Below are positions 1 to 13,200 of a stretch of 64,000 bases of DNA, piece by piece; the first letter of the stretch is position 1, and each line of letters begins with the position of its first letter. Location of the stretch: positions 58,016 to 122,015 of the forward strand of contig CAJQUW010001789.1 of assembly GCA_907163375.1 (NCBI GenBank). Reading direction: 5' to 3'. The notes under the pieces were generated by a model. The model had not been told where the DNA came from. It did not search any database and saw only the letters and a program-made list of their open reading frames with translations. Origin of the DNA: Prostheceraeus crozeri. Its lineage: Eukaryota > Platyhelminthes > Polycladida > Euryleptidae. The translations under genes were made by a program, and so were the position numbers.

Positions 1-34
1 ATAAACAATAGATCAAATTGCCATGCAAAAGATG

Positions 35-108
35 TGCGGCTGGTAGGATTCGAACCTACGACCAAGCTTAACTAGACCTGTGCTCTGACCAACTGAGCTA
101 CGAGCCAC
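35..108 (-). tRNA. tRNA-like gene, first copy in the array (possible Thr, anticodon AGU)
   Basis: Read on the minus strand the 74 bases fold as a tRNA: acceptor GTGGCT pairs with AGCCGC, the D arm is GCTC/GAGC, the T arm is GTAGG/CCTAC around TTCGAAT, and the anticodon loop is CTAGTTA, which would give AGU (threonine). The A box TAGCTCAGTTGG and B box GGTTCGAATCC match Pol III consensus, and TTTT follows the discriminator base within eight bases. Oddities are a C-C opposition at the foot of the acceptor stem, three linker bases instead of two before the D stem, and T at position 37 where a purine is expected. This edge copy has AAGCTT in the anticodon-stem region where central copies have AACCTT, which weakens the stem. 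It may be a tRNA-derived repeat rather than a working tRNA. Confidence 0.7.
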
Positions 109-195
109 TTACGCGACTCTGTCAATTGGCAGGATCAAACCCTCACCACCACACATGAGTTGTCAAGGCAATAATAATCAATGGATAAATAACAC

Positions 196-209
196 GTCAC
201 AATTGTGAC
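196..209. other. 14-bp perfect palindrome in the array spacer (representative)
   Basis: GTCACAATTGTGAC is a perfect inverted repeat and occurs once in nearly every 298-bp unit, upstream of the tRNA-like gene as that gene is read. Central units keep it exactly. Many units after 17.7 kb carry GTCTCAATTGTGAC or GTCACAATTGCGAC, which break the symmetry. It could be a protein-binding site or a small hairpin; no function is known to me. Confidence 0.8.
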
Positions 210-3200
210 CGCCGACATTAAGGCAAGTAGCGGGGATCGATTGTCCACCAAAGCATCTTAAGCCATGTCGTGAATGCAATTAACAACAATGAAATTAAAT
301 AAACAATAGATCAAATTGCCATGCAAAAGATGTGCGGCTGGTAGGATTCGAACCTACGACCAACGTTAACTAGACCTGTGCTCTGACCAACTGAGCTACG
401 AGCCACTTACGCGACTCTGTCAATTGGCAGGATCAAACCCTCACCACCACACATCAGTTGTCAAGGCAATAATAATCAATGGATAAATAACACGTCACAA
501 TTGTGACCGCCGACATTAAGGCAAGTAGCGGGGATCGATTGTCCACCAAAGCATCTTAAGCCATGTCGTGAATGCAATTAACAACAATGAAATTAAATAA
601 ACAATAGATCAAATTGCCATGCAAAAGATGTGCGGCTGGTAGGATTCGAACCTACGACCAAGGTTAACTAGACCTGTGCTCTGACCAACTGAGCTACGAG
701 CCACTTACGCGACTCTGTCAATTGGCAGGATCAAACCCTCACCACCACACATCAGTTGTCAAGGCAATAATAATCAATGGATAAATAACACGTCACAATT
801 GTGACCGCCGACATTAAGGCAAGTAGCGGGGATCGATTGTCCACCAAAGCATCTTAAACCATGTCGTGAATGCAATTAACAACAATGAAATTAAATAAAC
901 AATAGATCAAATTGCCATGCAAAAGATGTGCGGCTGGTAGGATTCGAACCTACGACCAAGGTTAACTAGACCTGTGCTCTAACCAACTGAGCTACGAGCC
1001 ACTTACGCGACTCTGTCAATTGGCAGGATCAAACCCTCACCACCACACATCAGTTGTCAAGGCAATAATAATCAATGGATAAATAACACGTCACAATTGT
1101 GACCGCCGACATTAAGGCAAGTAGCGGGGATCGATTGTCCACCAAAGCATCTTAAGCCATGTCGTGAATGCAATTAACAACAATGAAATTAAATAAACAA
1201 TAGATCAAATTGCCATGCAAAAGATGTGCGGCTGGTAGGATTCGAACCTACGACCAAGGTTAACTAGACCTGTGCTCTAACCAACTGAGCTACGAGCCAC
1301 TTACGCGACTCTGTCAATTGGCAGGATCAAACCCTCACCACCACACATCAGTTGTCAAGGCAATAATAATCAATGGATAAATAACACGTCACAATTGTGA
1401 CCGCCGACATTAAGGCAAGTAGCGGGGATCGATTGTCCACCAAAGCATCTTAAGCCATGTCGTGAATGCAATTAACAACAATGAAATTAAATAAACAATA
1501 GATCAAATTGCCATGCAAAAGATGTGCGGCTGGTAGGATTCGAACCTACGACCAAGGTTAACTAGACCTGTGCTCTAACCAACTGAGCTACGAGCCACTT
1601 ACGCGACTCTGTCAATTGGCAGGATCAAACCCTCACCACCACACATCAGTTGTCAAGGCAATAATAATCAATGGATAAATAACACGTCACAATTGTGACC
1701 GCCGACATTAAGGCAAGTAGCGGGGATCGATTGTCCACCAAAGCATCTTAAGCCATGTCGTGAATGCAATTAACAACAATGAAATTAAATAAACAATAGA
1801 TCAAATTGCCATGCAAAAGATGTGCGGCTGGTAGGATTCGAACCTACGACCAAGGTTAACTAGACCTGTGCTCTAACCAACTGAGCTACGAGCCACTTAC
1901 GCGACTCTGTCAATTGGCAGGATCAAACCCTCACCACCACACATCAGTTGTCAAGGCAATAATAATCAATGGATAAATAACACGTCACAATTGTGACCGC
2001 CGACATTAAGGCAAGTAGCGGGGATCGATTGTCCACCAAAGCATCTTAAGCCATGTCGTGAATGCAATTAACAACAATGAAATTAAATAAACAATAGATC
2101 AAATTGCCATGCAAAAGATGTGCGGCTGGTAGGATTCGAACCTACGACCAAGGTTAACTAGACCTGTGCTCTAACCAACTGAGCTACGAGCCACTTACGC
2201 GACTCTGTCAATTGGCAGGATCAAACCCTCACCACCACACATCAGTTGTCAAGGCAATAATAATCAATGAATAAATAACACGTCACAATTGTGACCGCCG
2301 ACATTAAGGCAAGTAGCGGGGATCGATTGTCCACCAAAGCATCTTAAGCCATGTCGTGAATGCAATTAACAACAATGAAATTAAATAAACAATAGATCAA
2401 ATTGCCATGCAAAAGATGTGCGGCTGGTAGGATTCGAACCTACGACCAAGGTTAACTAGACCTGTGCTCTAACCAACTGAGCTACGAGCCACTTACGCGA
2501 CTCTGTCAATTGGCAGGATCAAACCCTCACCACCACACATCAGTTGTCAAGGCAATAATAATCAATGGATAAATAACACGTCACAATTGTGACCGCCGAC
2601 ATTAAGGCAAGTAGCGGGGATCGATTGTCCACCAAAGCATCTTAAACCATGTCGTGAATGCAATTAACAACAATGAAATTAAATAAACGATAGATCAAAT
2701 TGCCATGCAAAAGATGTGCGGCTGGTAGGATTCGAACCTACGACCAAGGTTAACTAGACCTGCGCTCTAACCAACTGAGCTACGAGCCACTTACGCGACT
2801 CTGTCAATTGGCAGGATCAAACCCTCACCACCACACATCAGTTGTCAAGGCAATAATAATCAATGAATAAATAACACGTCACAATTGTGACCGCCGACAT
2901 TAAGGCAAGTAGCGGGGATCGATTGTCCACCAAAGCATCTTAAACCATGTCGTGAATGCAATTAACAACAATGAAATTAAATAAACGATAGATCAAATTG
3001 CCATGCAAAAGATGTGCGGCTGGTAGGATTCGAACCTACGACCAAGGTTAACTAGACCTGCGCTCTAACCAACTGAGCTACGAGCCACTTACGCGACTCT
3101 GTCAATTGGCAGGATCAAACCCTCACCACCACACATCAGTTGTCAAGGCAATAATAATCAATGAATAAATAACACGTCACAATTGTGACCGCCGACATTA

Positions 3201-6200
3201 AGGCAAGTAGCGGGGATCGATTGTCCACCAAAGCATCTTAAGCCATGTCGTGAATGCAATTAACAACAATGAAATTAAATAAACAATAGATCAAATTGCC
3301 ATGCAAAAGATGTGCGGCTGGTAGGATTCGAACCTACGACCAAGGTTAACTAGACCTGCGCTCTAACCAACTGAGCTACGAGCCACTTACGCGACTCTGT
3401 CAATTGGCAGGATCAAACCCTCACCACCACACATCAGTTGTCAAGGCAATAATAATCAATGAATAAATAACACGTCACAATTGTGACCGCCGACATTAAG
3501 GCAAGTAGCGGGGATCGATTGTCCACCAAAGCATCTTAAACCATGTCGTGAATGCAATTAACAACAATGAAATTAAATAAACGATAGATCAAATTGCCAT
3601 GCAAAAGATGTGCGGCTGGTAGGATTCGAACCTACGACCAAGGTTAACTAGACCTGCGCTCTAACCAACTGAGCTACGAGCCACTTACGCGACTCTGTCA
3701 ATTGGCAGGATCAAACCCTCACCACCACACATCAGTTGTCAAGGCAATAATAATCAATGAATAAATAACACGTCACAATTGTGACCGCCGACATTAAGGC
3801 AAGTAGCGGGGATCGATTGTCCACCAAAGCATCTTAAACCATGTCGTGAATGCAATTAACAACAATGAAATTAAATAAACAATAGATCAAATTGCCATGC
3901 AAAAGATGTGCGGCTGGTAGGATTCGAACCTACGACCAAGGTTAACTAGACCTGCGCTCTAACCAACTGAGCTACGAGCCACTTACGCGACTCTGTCAAT
4001 TGGCAGGATCAAACCCTCACCACCACACATCAGTTGTCAAGGCAATAATAATCAATGAATAAATAACACGTCACAATTGTGACCGCCGACATTAAGGCAA
4101 GTAGCGGGGATCGATTGTCCACCAAAGCATCTTAAACCATGTCGTGAATGCAATTAACAACAATGAAATTAAATAAACGATAGATCAAATTGCCATGCAA
4201 AAGATGTGCGGCTGGTAGGATTCGAACCTACGACCAAGGTTAACTAGACCTGCGCTCTAACCAACTGAGCTACGAGCCACTTACGCGACTCTGTCAATTG
4301 GCAGGATCAAACCCTCACCACCACACATCAGTTGTCAAGGCAATAATAATCAATGAATAAATAACACGTCACAATTGTGACCGCCGACATTAAGGCAAGT
4401 AGCGGGGATCGATTGTCCACCAAAGCATCTTAAACCATGTCGTGAATGCAATTAACAACAATGAAATTAAATAAACGATAGATCAAATTGCCATGCAAAA
4501 GATGTGCGGCTGGTAGGATTCGAACCTACGACCAAGGTTAACTAGACCTGCGCTCTAACCAACTGAGCTACGAGCCACTTACGCGACTCTGTCAATTGGC
4601 AGGATCAAACCCTCACCACCACACATCAGTTGTCAAGGCAATAATAATCAATGAATAAATAACACGTCACAATTGTGACCGCCGACATTAAGGCAAGTAG
4701 CGGGGATCGATTGTCCACCAAAGCATCTTAAACCATGTCGTGAATGCAATTAACAACAATGAAATTAAATAAACGATAGATCAAATTGCCATGCAAAAGA
4801 TGTGCGGCTGGTAGGATTCGAACCTACGACCAAGGTTAACTAGACCTGCGCTCTAACCAACTGAGCTACGAGCCACTTACGCGACTCTGTCAATTGGCAG
4901 GATCAAACCCTCACCACCACACATCAGTTGTCAAGGCAATAATAATCAATGAATAAATAACACGTCACAATTGTGACCGCCGACATTAAGGCAAGTAGCG
5001 GGGATCGATTGTCCACCAAAGCATCTTAAACCATGTCGTGAATGCAATTAACAACAATGAAATTAAATAAACGATAGATCAAATTGCCATGCAAAAGATG
5101 TGCGGCTGGTAGGATTCGAACCTACGACCAAGGTTAACTAGACCTGCGCTCTAACCAACTGAGCTACGAGCCACTTACGCGACTCTGTCAATTGGCAGGA
5201 TCAAACCCTCACCACCACACATCAGTTGTCAAGGCAATAATAATCAATGAATAAATAACACGTCACAATTGTGACCGCCGACATTAAGGCAAGTAGCGGG
5301 GATCGATTGTCCACCAAAGCATCTTAAACCATGTCGTGAATGCAATTAACAACAATGAAATTAAATAAACGATAGATCAAATTGCCATGCAAAAGATGTG
5401 CGGCTGGTAGGATTCGAACCTACGACCAAGGTTAACTAGACCTGCGCTCTAACCAACTGAGCTACGAGCCACTTACGCGACTCTGTCAATTGGCAGGATC
5501 AAACCCTCACCACCACACATCAGTTGTCAAGGCAATAATAATCAATGAATAAATAACACGTCACAATTGTGACCGCCGACATTAAGGCAAGTAGCGGGGA
5601 TCGATTGTCCACCAAAGCATCTTAAACCATGTCGTGAATGCAATTAACAACAATGAAATTAAATAAACGATAGATCAAATTGCCATGCAAAAGATGTGCG
5701 GCTGGTAGGATTCGAACCTACGACCAAGGTTAACTAGACCTGCGCTCTAACCAACTGAGCTACGAGCCACTTACGCGACTCTGTCAATTGGCAGGATCAA
5801 ACCCTCACCACCACACATCAGTTGTCAAGGCAATAATAATCAATGAATAAATAACACGTCACAATTGTGACCGCCGACATTAAGGCAAGTAGCGGGGATC
5901 GATTGTCCACCAAAGCATCTTAAACCATGTCGTGAATGCATAACAACAATGAAATTAAATAAACGATAGATCAAATTGCCATGCAAAAGATGTGCGGCTG
6001 GTAGGATTCGAACCTACGACCAAGGTTAACTAGACCTGCGCTCTAACCAACTGAGCTACGAGCCACTTACGCGACTCTGTCAATTGGCAGGATCAAACCC
6101 TCACCACCACACATCAGTTGTCAAGGCAATAATAATCAATGAATAAATAACACGTCACAATTGTGACCGCCGACATTAAGGCAAGTAGCGGGGATCGATT

Positions 6201-8359
6201 GTCCACCAAAGCATCTTAAACCATGTCGTGAATGCAATTAACAACAATGAAATTAAATAAACGATAGATCAAATTGCCATGCAAAAGATGTGCGGCTGGT
6301 AGGATTCGAACCTACGACCAAGGTTAACTAGACCTGCGCTCTAACCAACTGAGCTACGAGCCACTTACGCGACTCTGTCAATTGGCAGGATCAAACCCTC
6401 ACCACCACACATCAGTTGTCAAGGCAATAATAATGTCACAATTGTGACCGCCGACATTAAGGCAAGTAGCGGGGATCGATTGTCCACCAAAGCATCTTAA
6501 ACCATGTCGTGAATGCAATTAACAACAATGAAATTAAATAAACGATAGATCAAATTGCCATGCAAAAGATGTGCGGCTGGTAGGATTCGAACCTACGACC
6601 AAGGTTAACTAGACCTGCGCTCTAACCAACTGAGCTACGAGCCACTTACGCGACTCTGTCAATTGGCAGGATCAAACCCTCACCACCACACATCAGTTGT
6701 CAAGGCAATAATAATCAATGGATAAATAACACGTCACAATTGTGACCGCCGACATTAAGGCAAGTAGCGGGGATCGATTGTCCACCAAAGCATCTTAAAC
6801 CATGTCGTGAATGCAATTAACAACAATGAAATTAAATAAACGATAGATCAAATTGCCATGCAAAAGATGTGCGGCTGGTAGGATTCGAACCTACGACCAA
6901 GGTTAACTAGACCTGTGCTCTAACCAACTGAGCTACGAGCCACTTACGCGACTCTGTCAAATTGCAGGATCAAACCCTCACCACCACACATCAGTTGTCA
7001 AGGCAATAATAATCAATGAATAAATAACACGTCACAATTGTGACCGCCGACATTAAGGCAAGTAGCGGGGATCGATTGTCCACCAAAGCATCTTAAACCA
7101 TGTCGTGAATGCAATTAACAACAATGAAATTAAATAAACGATAGATCAAATTGCCATGCAAAAGATGTGCGGCTGGTAGGATTCGAACCTACGACCAAGG
7201 TTAACTAGACCTGCGCTCTAACCAACTGAGCTACGAGCCACTTACGCGACTCTGTCAATTGGCAGGATCAAACCCTCACCACCACACATCAGTTGTCAAG
7301 GCAATAATAATCAATGAATAAATAACACGTCACAATTGTGACCGCCGACATTAAGGCAAGTAGCGGGGATCGATTGTCCACCAAAGCATCTTAAACCATG
7401 TCGTGAATGCAATTAACAACAATGAAATTAAATAAACGATAGATCAAATTGCCATGCAAAAGATGTGCGGCTGGTAGGATTCGAACCTACGACCAAGGTT
7501 AACTAGACCTGCGCTCTAACCAACTGAGCTACGAGCCACTTACGCGACTCTGTCAATTGGCAGGATCAAACCCTCACCACCACACATCAGTTGTCAAGGC
7601 AATAATAATCAATGAATAAATAACACGTCACAATTGTGACCGCCGACATTAAGGCAAGTAGCGGGGATCGATTGTCCACCAAAGCATCTTAAACCATGTC
7701 GTGAATGCAATTAACAACAATGAAATTAAATAAACGATAGATCAAATTGCCATGCAAAAGATGTGCGGCTGGTAGGATTCGAACCTACGACCAAGGTTAA
7801 CTAGACCTGCGCTCTAACCAACTGAGCTACGAGCCACTTACGCGACTCTGTCAATTGGCAGGATCAAACCCTCACCACCACACATCAGTTGTCAAGGCAA
7901 TAATAATCAATGAATAAATAACACGTCACAATTGTGACCGCCGACATTAAGGCAAGTAGCGGGGATCGATTGTCCACCAAAGCATCTTAAACCATGTCGT
8001 GAATGCAATTAACAACAATGAAATTAAATAAACGATAGATCAAATTGCCATGCAAAAGATGTGCGGCTGGTAGGATTCGAACCTACGACCAAGGTTAACT
8101 AGACCTGCGCTCTAACCAACTGAGCTACGAGCCACTTACGCGACTCTGTCAATTGGCAGGATCAAACCCTCACCACCACACATCAGTTGTCAAGGCAATA
8201 ATAATCAATGAATAAATAACACGTCACAATTGTGACCGCCGACATTAAGGCAAGTAGCGGGGATCGATTGTCCACCAAAGCATCTTAAACCATGTCGTGA
8301 ATGCAATTAACAACAATGAAATTAAATAAACGATAGATCAAATTGCCATGCAAAAGATG

Positions 8360-8413
8360 TGCGGCTGGTAGGATAACTAGACCTGCGCTCTAACCAACTG
8401 AGCTACGAGCCAC
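8360..8413 (-). pseudogene. tRNA-like copy lacking the T arm and B box
   Basis: One array unit has lost 20 bases spanning the T arm and B box, leaving a 54-base remnant with the D arm and anticodon arm but no internal B-box promoter. The rest of the unit matches its neighbours. It cannot be transcribed in the normal type-2 Pol III manner, which makes it a useful landmark for counting copies on long reads. Confidence 0.85.
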
Positions 8414-10128
8414 TTACGCGACTCTGTCAATTGGCAGGATCAAACCCTCACCACCACACATCAGTTGTCAAGGCAATAATAATCAATGAATAAATAACAC
8501 GTCACAATTGTGACCGCCGACATTAAGGCAAGTAGCGGGGATCGATTGTCCACCAAAGCATCTTAAACCATGTCGTGAATGCAATTAACAACAATGAAAT
8601 TAAATAAACGATAGATCAAATTGCCATGCAAAAGATGTGCGGCTGGTAGGATTCGAACCTACTACGAAGGTTAACTAGACCTGCGCTCTAACCAACTGAG
8701 CTACGAGCCACTTACGCGACTCTGTCAATTGGCAGGATCAAACCCTCACCACCACACATCAGTTGTCAAGGCAATAATAATCAATGAATAAATAACACGT
8801 CACAATTGTGACCGCCGACATTAAGGCAAGTAGCGGGGATCGATTGTCCACCAAAGCATCTTAAACCATGTCGTGAATGCAATTAACAACAATGAAATTA
8901 AATAAACGATAGATCAAATTGCCATGCAAAAGATGTGCGGCTGGTAGGATTCGAACCTACGACCAAGGTTAACTAGACCTGCGCTCTAACCAACTGAGCT
9001 ACGAGCCACTTACGCGACTCTGTCAATTGGCAGGATCAAACCCTCACCACCACACATCAGTTGTCAAGGCAATAATAATCAATGAATAAATAACACGTCA
9101 CAATTGTGACCGCCGACATTAAGGCAAGTAGCGGGGATCGATTGTCCACCAAAGCATCTTAAACCATGTCGTGAATGCAATTAACAACAATGAAATTAAA
9201 TAAACGATAGATCAAATTGCCATGCAAAAGATGTGCGGCTGGTAGGATTCGAACCTACGACCAAGGTTAACTAGACCTGCGCTCTAACCAACTGAGCTAC
9301 GAGCCACTTACGCGACTCTGTCAATTGGCAGGATCAAACCCTCACCACCACACATCAGTTGTCAAGGCAATAATAATCAATGAATAAATAACACGTCACA
9401 ATTGTGACCGCCGACATTAAGGCAAGTAGCGGGGATCGATTGTCCACCAAAGCATCTTAAACCATGTCGTGAATGCAATTAACAACAATGAAATTAAATA
9501 AACGATAGATCAAATTGCCATGCAAAAGATGTGCGGCTGGTAGGATTCGAACCTACGACCAAGGTTAACTAGACCTGCGCTCTAACCAACTGAGCTACGA
9601 GCCACTTACGCGACTCTGTCAATTTGGCAGGATCAAACCCTCACCACCACACATCAGTTGTCAAGGCAATAATAATCAATGAATAAATAACACGTCACAA
9701 TTGTGACCGCCGACATTAAGGCAAGTAGCGGGGATCGATTGTCCACCAAAGCATCTTAAACCATGTCGTGAATGCAATTAACAACAATGAAATTAAATAA
9801 ACGATAGATCAAATTGCCATGCAAAAGATGTGCGGCTGGTAGGATTCGAACCTACGACCAAGGTTAACTAGACCTGCGCTCTAACCAACTGAGCTACGAG
9901 CCACTTACGCGACTCTGTCAATTGGCAGGATCAAACCCTCACCACCACACATCAGTTGTCAAGGCAATAATAATCAATGAATAAATAACACGTCACAATT
10001 GTGACCGCCGACATTAAGGCAAGTAGCGGGGATCGATTGTCCACCAAAGCATCTTAAACCATGTCGTGAATGCAATTAACAACAATGAAATTAAATAAAC
10101 GATAGATCAAATTGCCATGCAAAAGATG

Positions 10129-10202
10129 TGCGGCTGGTAGGATTCGAACCTACGACCAAGGTTAACTAGACCTGCGCTCTAACCAACTGAGCTACGAGCC
10201 AC
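10129..10202 (-). tRNA. tRNA-like gene, representative central (consensus) copy
   Basis: This copy stands for the homogeneous core of the array. Compared with the edge copies it has the better anticodon stem (AGGT paired with ACCT), TTAGAG rather than TCAGAG at the 3' side of the D arm, and GCGC rather than GCAC before the anticodon arm. The A and B boxes and the downstream TTTT are intact. If any copies act as tRNA genes, this class is the likeliest. The isotype (threonine, AGU) is read from the loop CTAGTTA alone, and the unusual linker and T37 leave the charging identity open. Confidence 0.7.
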
Positions 10203-13200
10203 TTACGCGACTCTGTCAATTGGCAGGATCAAACCCTCACCACCACACATCAGTTGTCAAGGCAATAATAATCAATGAATAAATAACACGTCACAATTGT
10301 GACCGCCGACATTAAGGCAAGTAGCGGGGATCGATTGTCCACCAAAGCATCTTAAACCATGTCGTGAATGCAATTAACAACAATGAAAATTAAATAAACG
10401 ATAGATCAAATTGCCATGCAAAAGATGTGCGGCTGGTAGGATTCGAACCTACGACCAAGGTTAACTAGACCTGCGCTCTAACCAACTGAGCTACGAGCCA
10501 CTTACGCGACTCTGTCAATTGGCAGGATCAAACCCTCACTCACCCCCACACATCAGTTGTCAAGGCAATAATAATCAATGAATAAATAACACGTCACAAT
10601 TGTGACCGCCGACATTAAGGCAAGTAGCGGGGATCGATTGTCCACCAAAGCATCTTAAACCATGTCGTGAATGCAATTAACAACAATGAAATTAAATAAA
10701 ACATAGATCAAATTGCCATGCAAAAGATGTGCGGCTGGTAGGATTCGAACCTACGACCAAGGTTAACTAGACCTGCGCTCTAACCAACTGAGCTACGAGC
10801 CACTTACGCGACTCTGTCAATTGGCAGGATCAAACCCTCACCACCACACATCAGTTGTCAAGGCAATAATAATCAATGAATAAATAACACGTCACAATTG
10901 TGACCGCCGACATTAAGGCAAGTAGCGGGGATCGATTGTCCACCAAAGCATCTTAAACCATGTCGTGAATGCAATTAACAACAATGAAATTAAATAAACG
11001 ATAGATCAAATTGCCATGCAAAAGATGTGCGGCTGGTAGGATTCGAACCTACGACCAAGGTTAACTAGACCTGCGCTCTAACCAACTGAGCTACGAGCCA
11101 CTTACGCGACTCTGTCAATTGGCAGGATCAAACCCTCACCACCACACATCAGTTGTCAAGGCAATAATAATCAATGAATAAATAACACGTCACAATTGTG
11201 ACCGCCGACATTAAGGCAAGTAGCGGGGATCGATTGTCCACCAAAGCATCTTAAACCATGTCGTGAATGCAATTAACAACAATGAAATTAAATAAACGAT
11301 AGATCAAATTGCCATGCAAAAGATGTGCGGCTGGTAGGATTCGAACCTACGACCAAGGTTAACTAGACCTGCGCTCTAACCAACTGAGCTACGAGCCACT
11401 TACGCGACTCTGTCAATTGGCAGGATCAAACCATCACACATCCGTTGTCATAGCAATTATGATCAATGAATAAATAACACGTCACAATTGTGACCGCCGA
11501 CATTAAGGCAAGTAGCGGGGATCGATTGTCCACCAAAGCATCTTAAACCATGTCGTGAATGCAATTAACAACAATGAAATTAAATAAACGATAGATCAAA
11601 TTGCCATGCAAAAGATGTGCGGCTGGTAGGATTCGAACCTACGACCAAGGTTAACTAGACCTGCGCTCTAACCAACTGAGCTACGAGCCACTTACGCGAC
11701 TCTGTCAATTGGCAGGATCAAACCCTCACCACCACACATCAGTTGTCAAGGCAATAATAATCAATGAATAAATAACACGTCACAATTGTGACCGCCGACA
11801 TTAAGGCAAGTAGCGGGGATCGATTGTCCACCAAAGCATCTTAAACCATGTCGTGAATGCAATTAACAACAATGAAATTAAATAAACGATAGATCAAATT
11901 GCCATGCAAAAGATGTGCGGCTGGTAGGATTCGAACCTACGACCAAGGTTAACTAGACCTGCGCTCTAACCAACTGAGCTACGAGCCACTTACGCGACTC
12001 TGTCAATTGGCAGGATCAAACCCTCACCACCACACATCAGTTGTCAAGGCAATAATAATCAATGAATAAATAACACGTCACAATTGTGACCGCCGACATT
12101 AAGGCAAGTAGCGGTGATCGATTGTCCACCAAAGCATCTTAAACCATGTCGTGAATGCAATTAACAACAATGAAATTAAATAAACGATAGATCAAATTGC
12201 CATGCAAAAGATGTGCGGCTGGTAGGATTCGAACCTACGACCAAGGTTAACTAGACCTGCGCTCTAACCAACTGAGCTACGAGCCACTTACGCGACTCTG
12301 TCAATTGGCAGGATCAAACCCTCACCACCACACATCAGTTGTCAAGGCAATAATAATCAATGAATAAATAACACGTCACAATTGTGACCGCCGACATTAA
12401 GGCAAGTAGCGGGGATCGATTGTCCACCAAAGCATCTTAAACCATGTCGTGAATGCAATTAACAACAATGAAATTAAATAAACGATAGATCAAATTGCCA
12501 TGCAAAAGATGTGCGGCTGGTAGGATTCGAACCTACGACCAAGGTTAACTAGACCTGCGCTCTAACCAACTGAGCTACGAGCCACTTACGCGACTCTGTC
12601 AATTGGCAGGATCAAAACCCTCACCACCACACATCAGTTGTCAAGGCAATAATAATCAATGAATAAATAACACGTCACAATTGTGACCGCCGACATTAAG
12701 GCAAGTAGCGGGGATCGATTGTCCACCAAAGCATCTTAAACCATGTCGTGAATGCAATTAACAACAATGAAATTAAATAAACGATAGATCAAATTGCCAT
12801 GCAAAAGATGTGCGGCTGGTAGGATTCGAACCTACGACCAAGGTTAACTAGACCTGCGCTCTAACCAACTGAGCTACGAGCCACTTACGCGACTCTGTCA
12901 ATTGGCAGGATCAAACCCTCACCACCACACATCAGTTGTCAAGGCAATAATAATCAATGAATAAATAACACGTCACAATTGTGACCGCCGACATTAAGGC
13001 AAGTAGCGGGGATCGATTGTCCACCAAAGCATCTTAAACCATGTCGTGAATGCAATTAACAACAATGAAATTAAATAAACGATAGATCAAATTGCCATGC
13101 AAAAGATGTGCGGCTGGTAGGATTCGAACCTACGACCAAGGTTAACTAGACCTGCGCTCTAACCAACTGAGCTACGAGCCACTTACGCGACTCTGTCAAT

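Noticed and set aside
121-150. Match to the 5' end of 18S rRNA (TTGATCCTGCCA on the minus strand) in every unit
   Set aside because: Only about a dozen bases match and the flanks do not; no rRNA follows. Probably chance.
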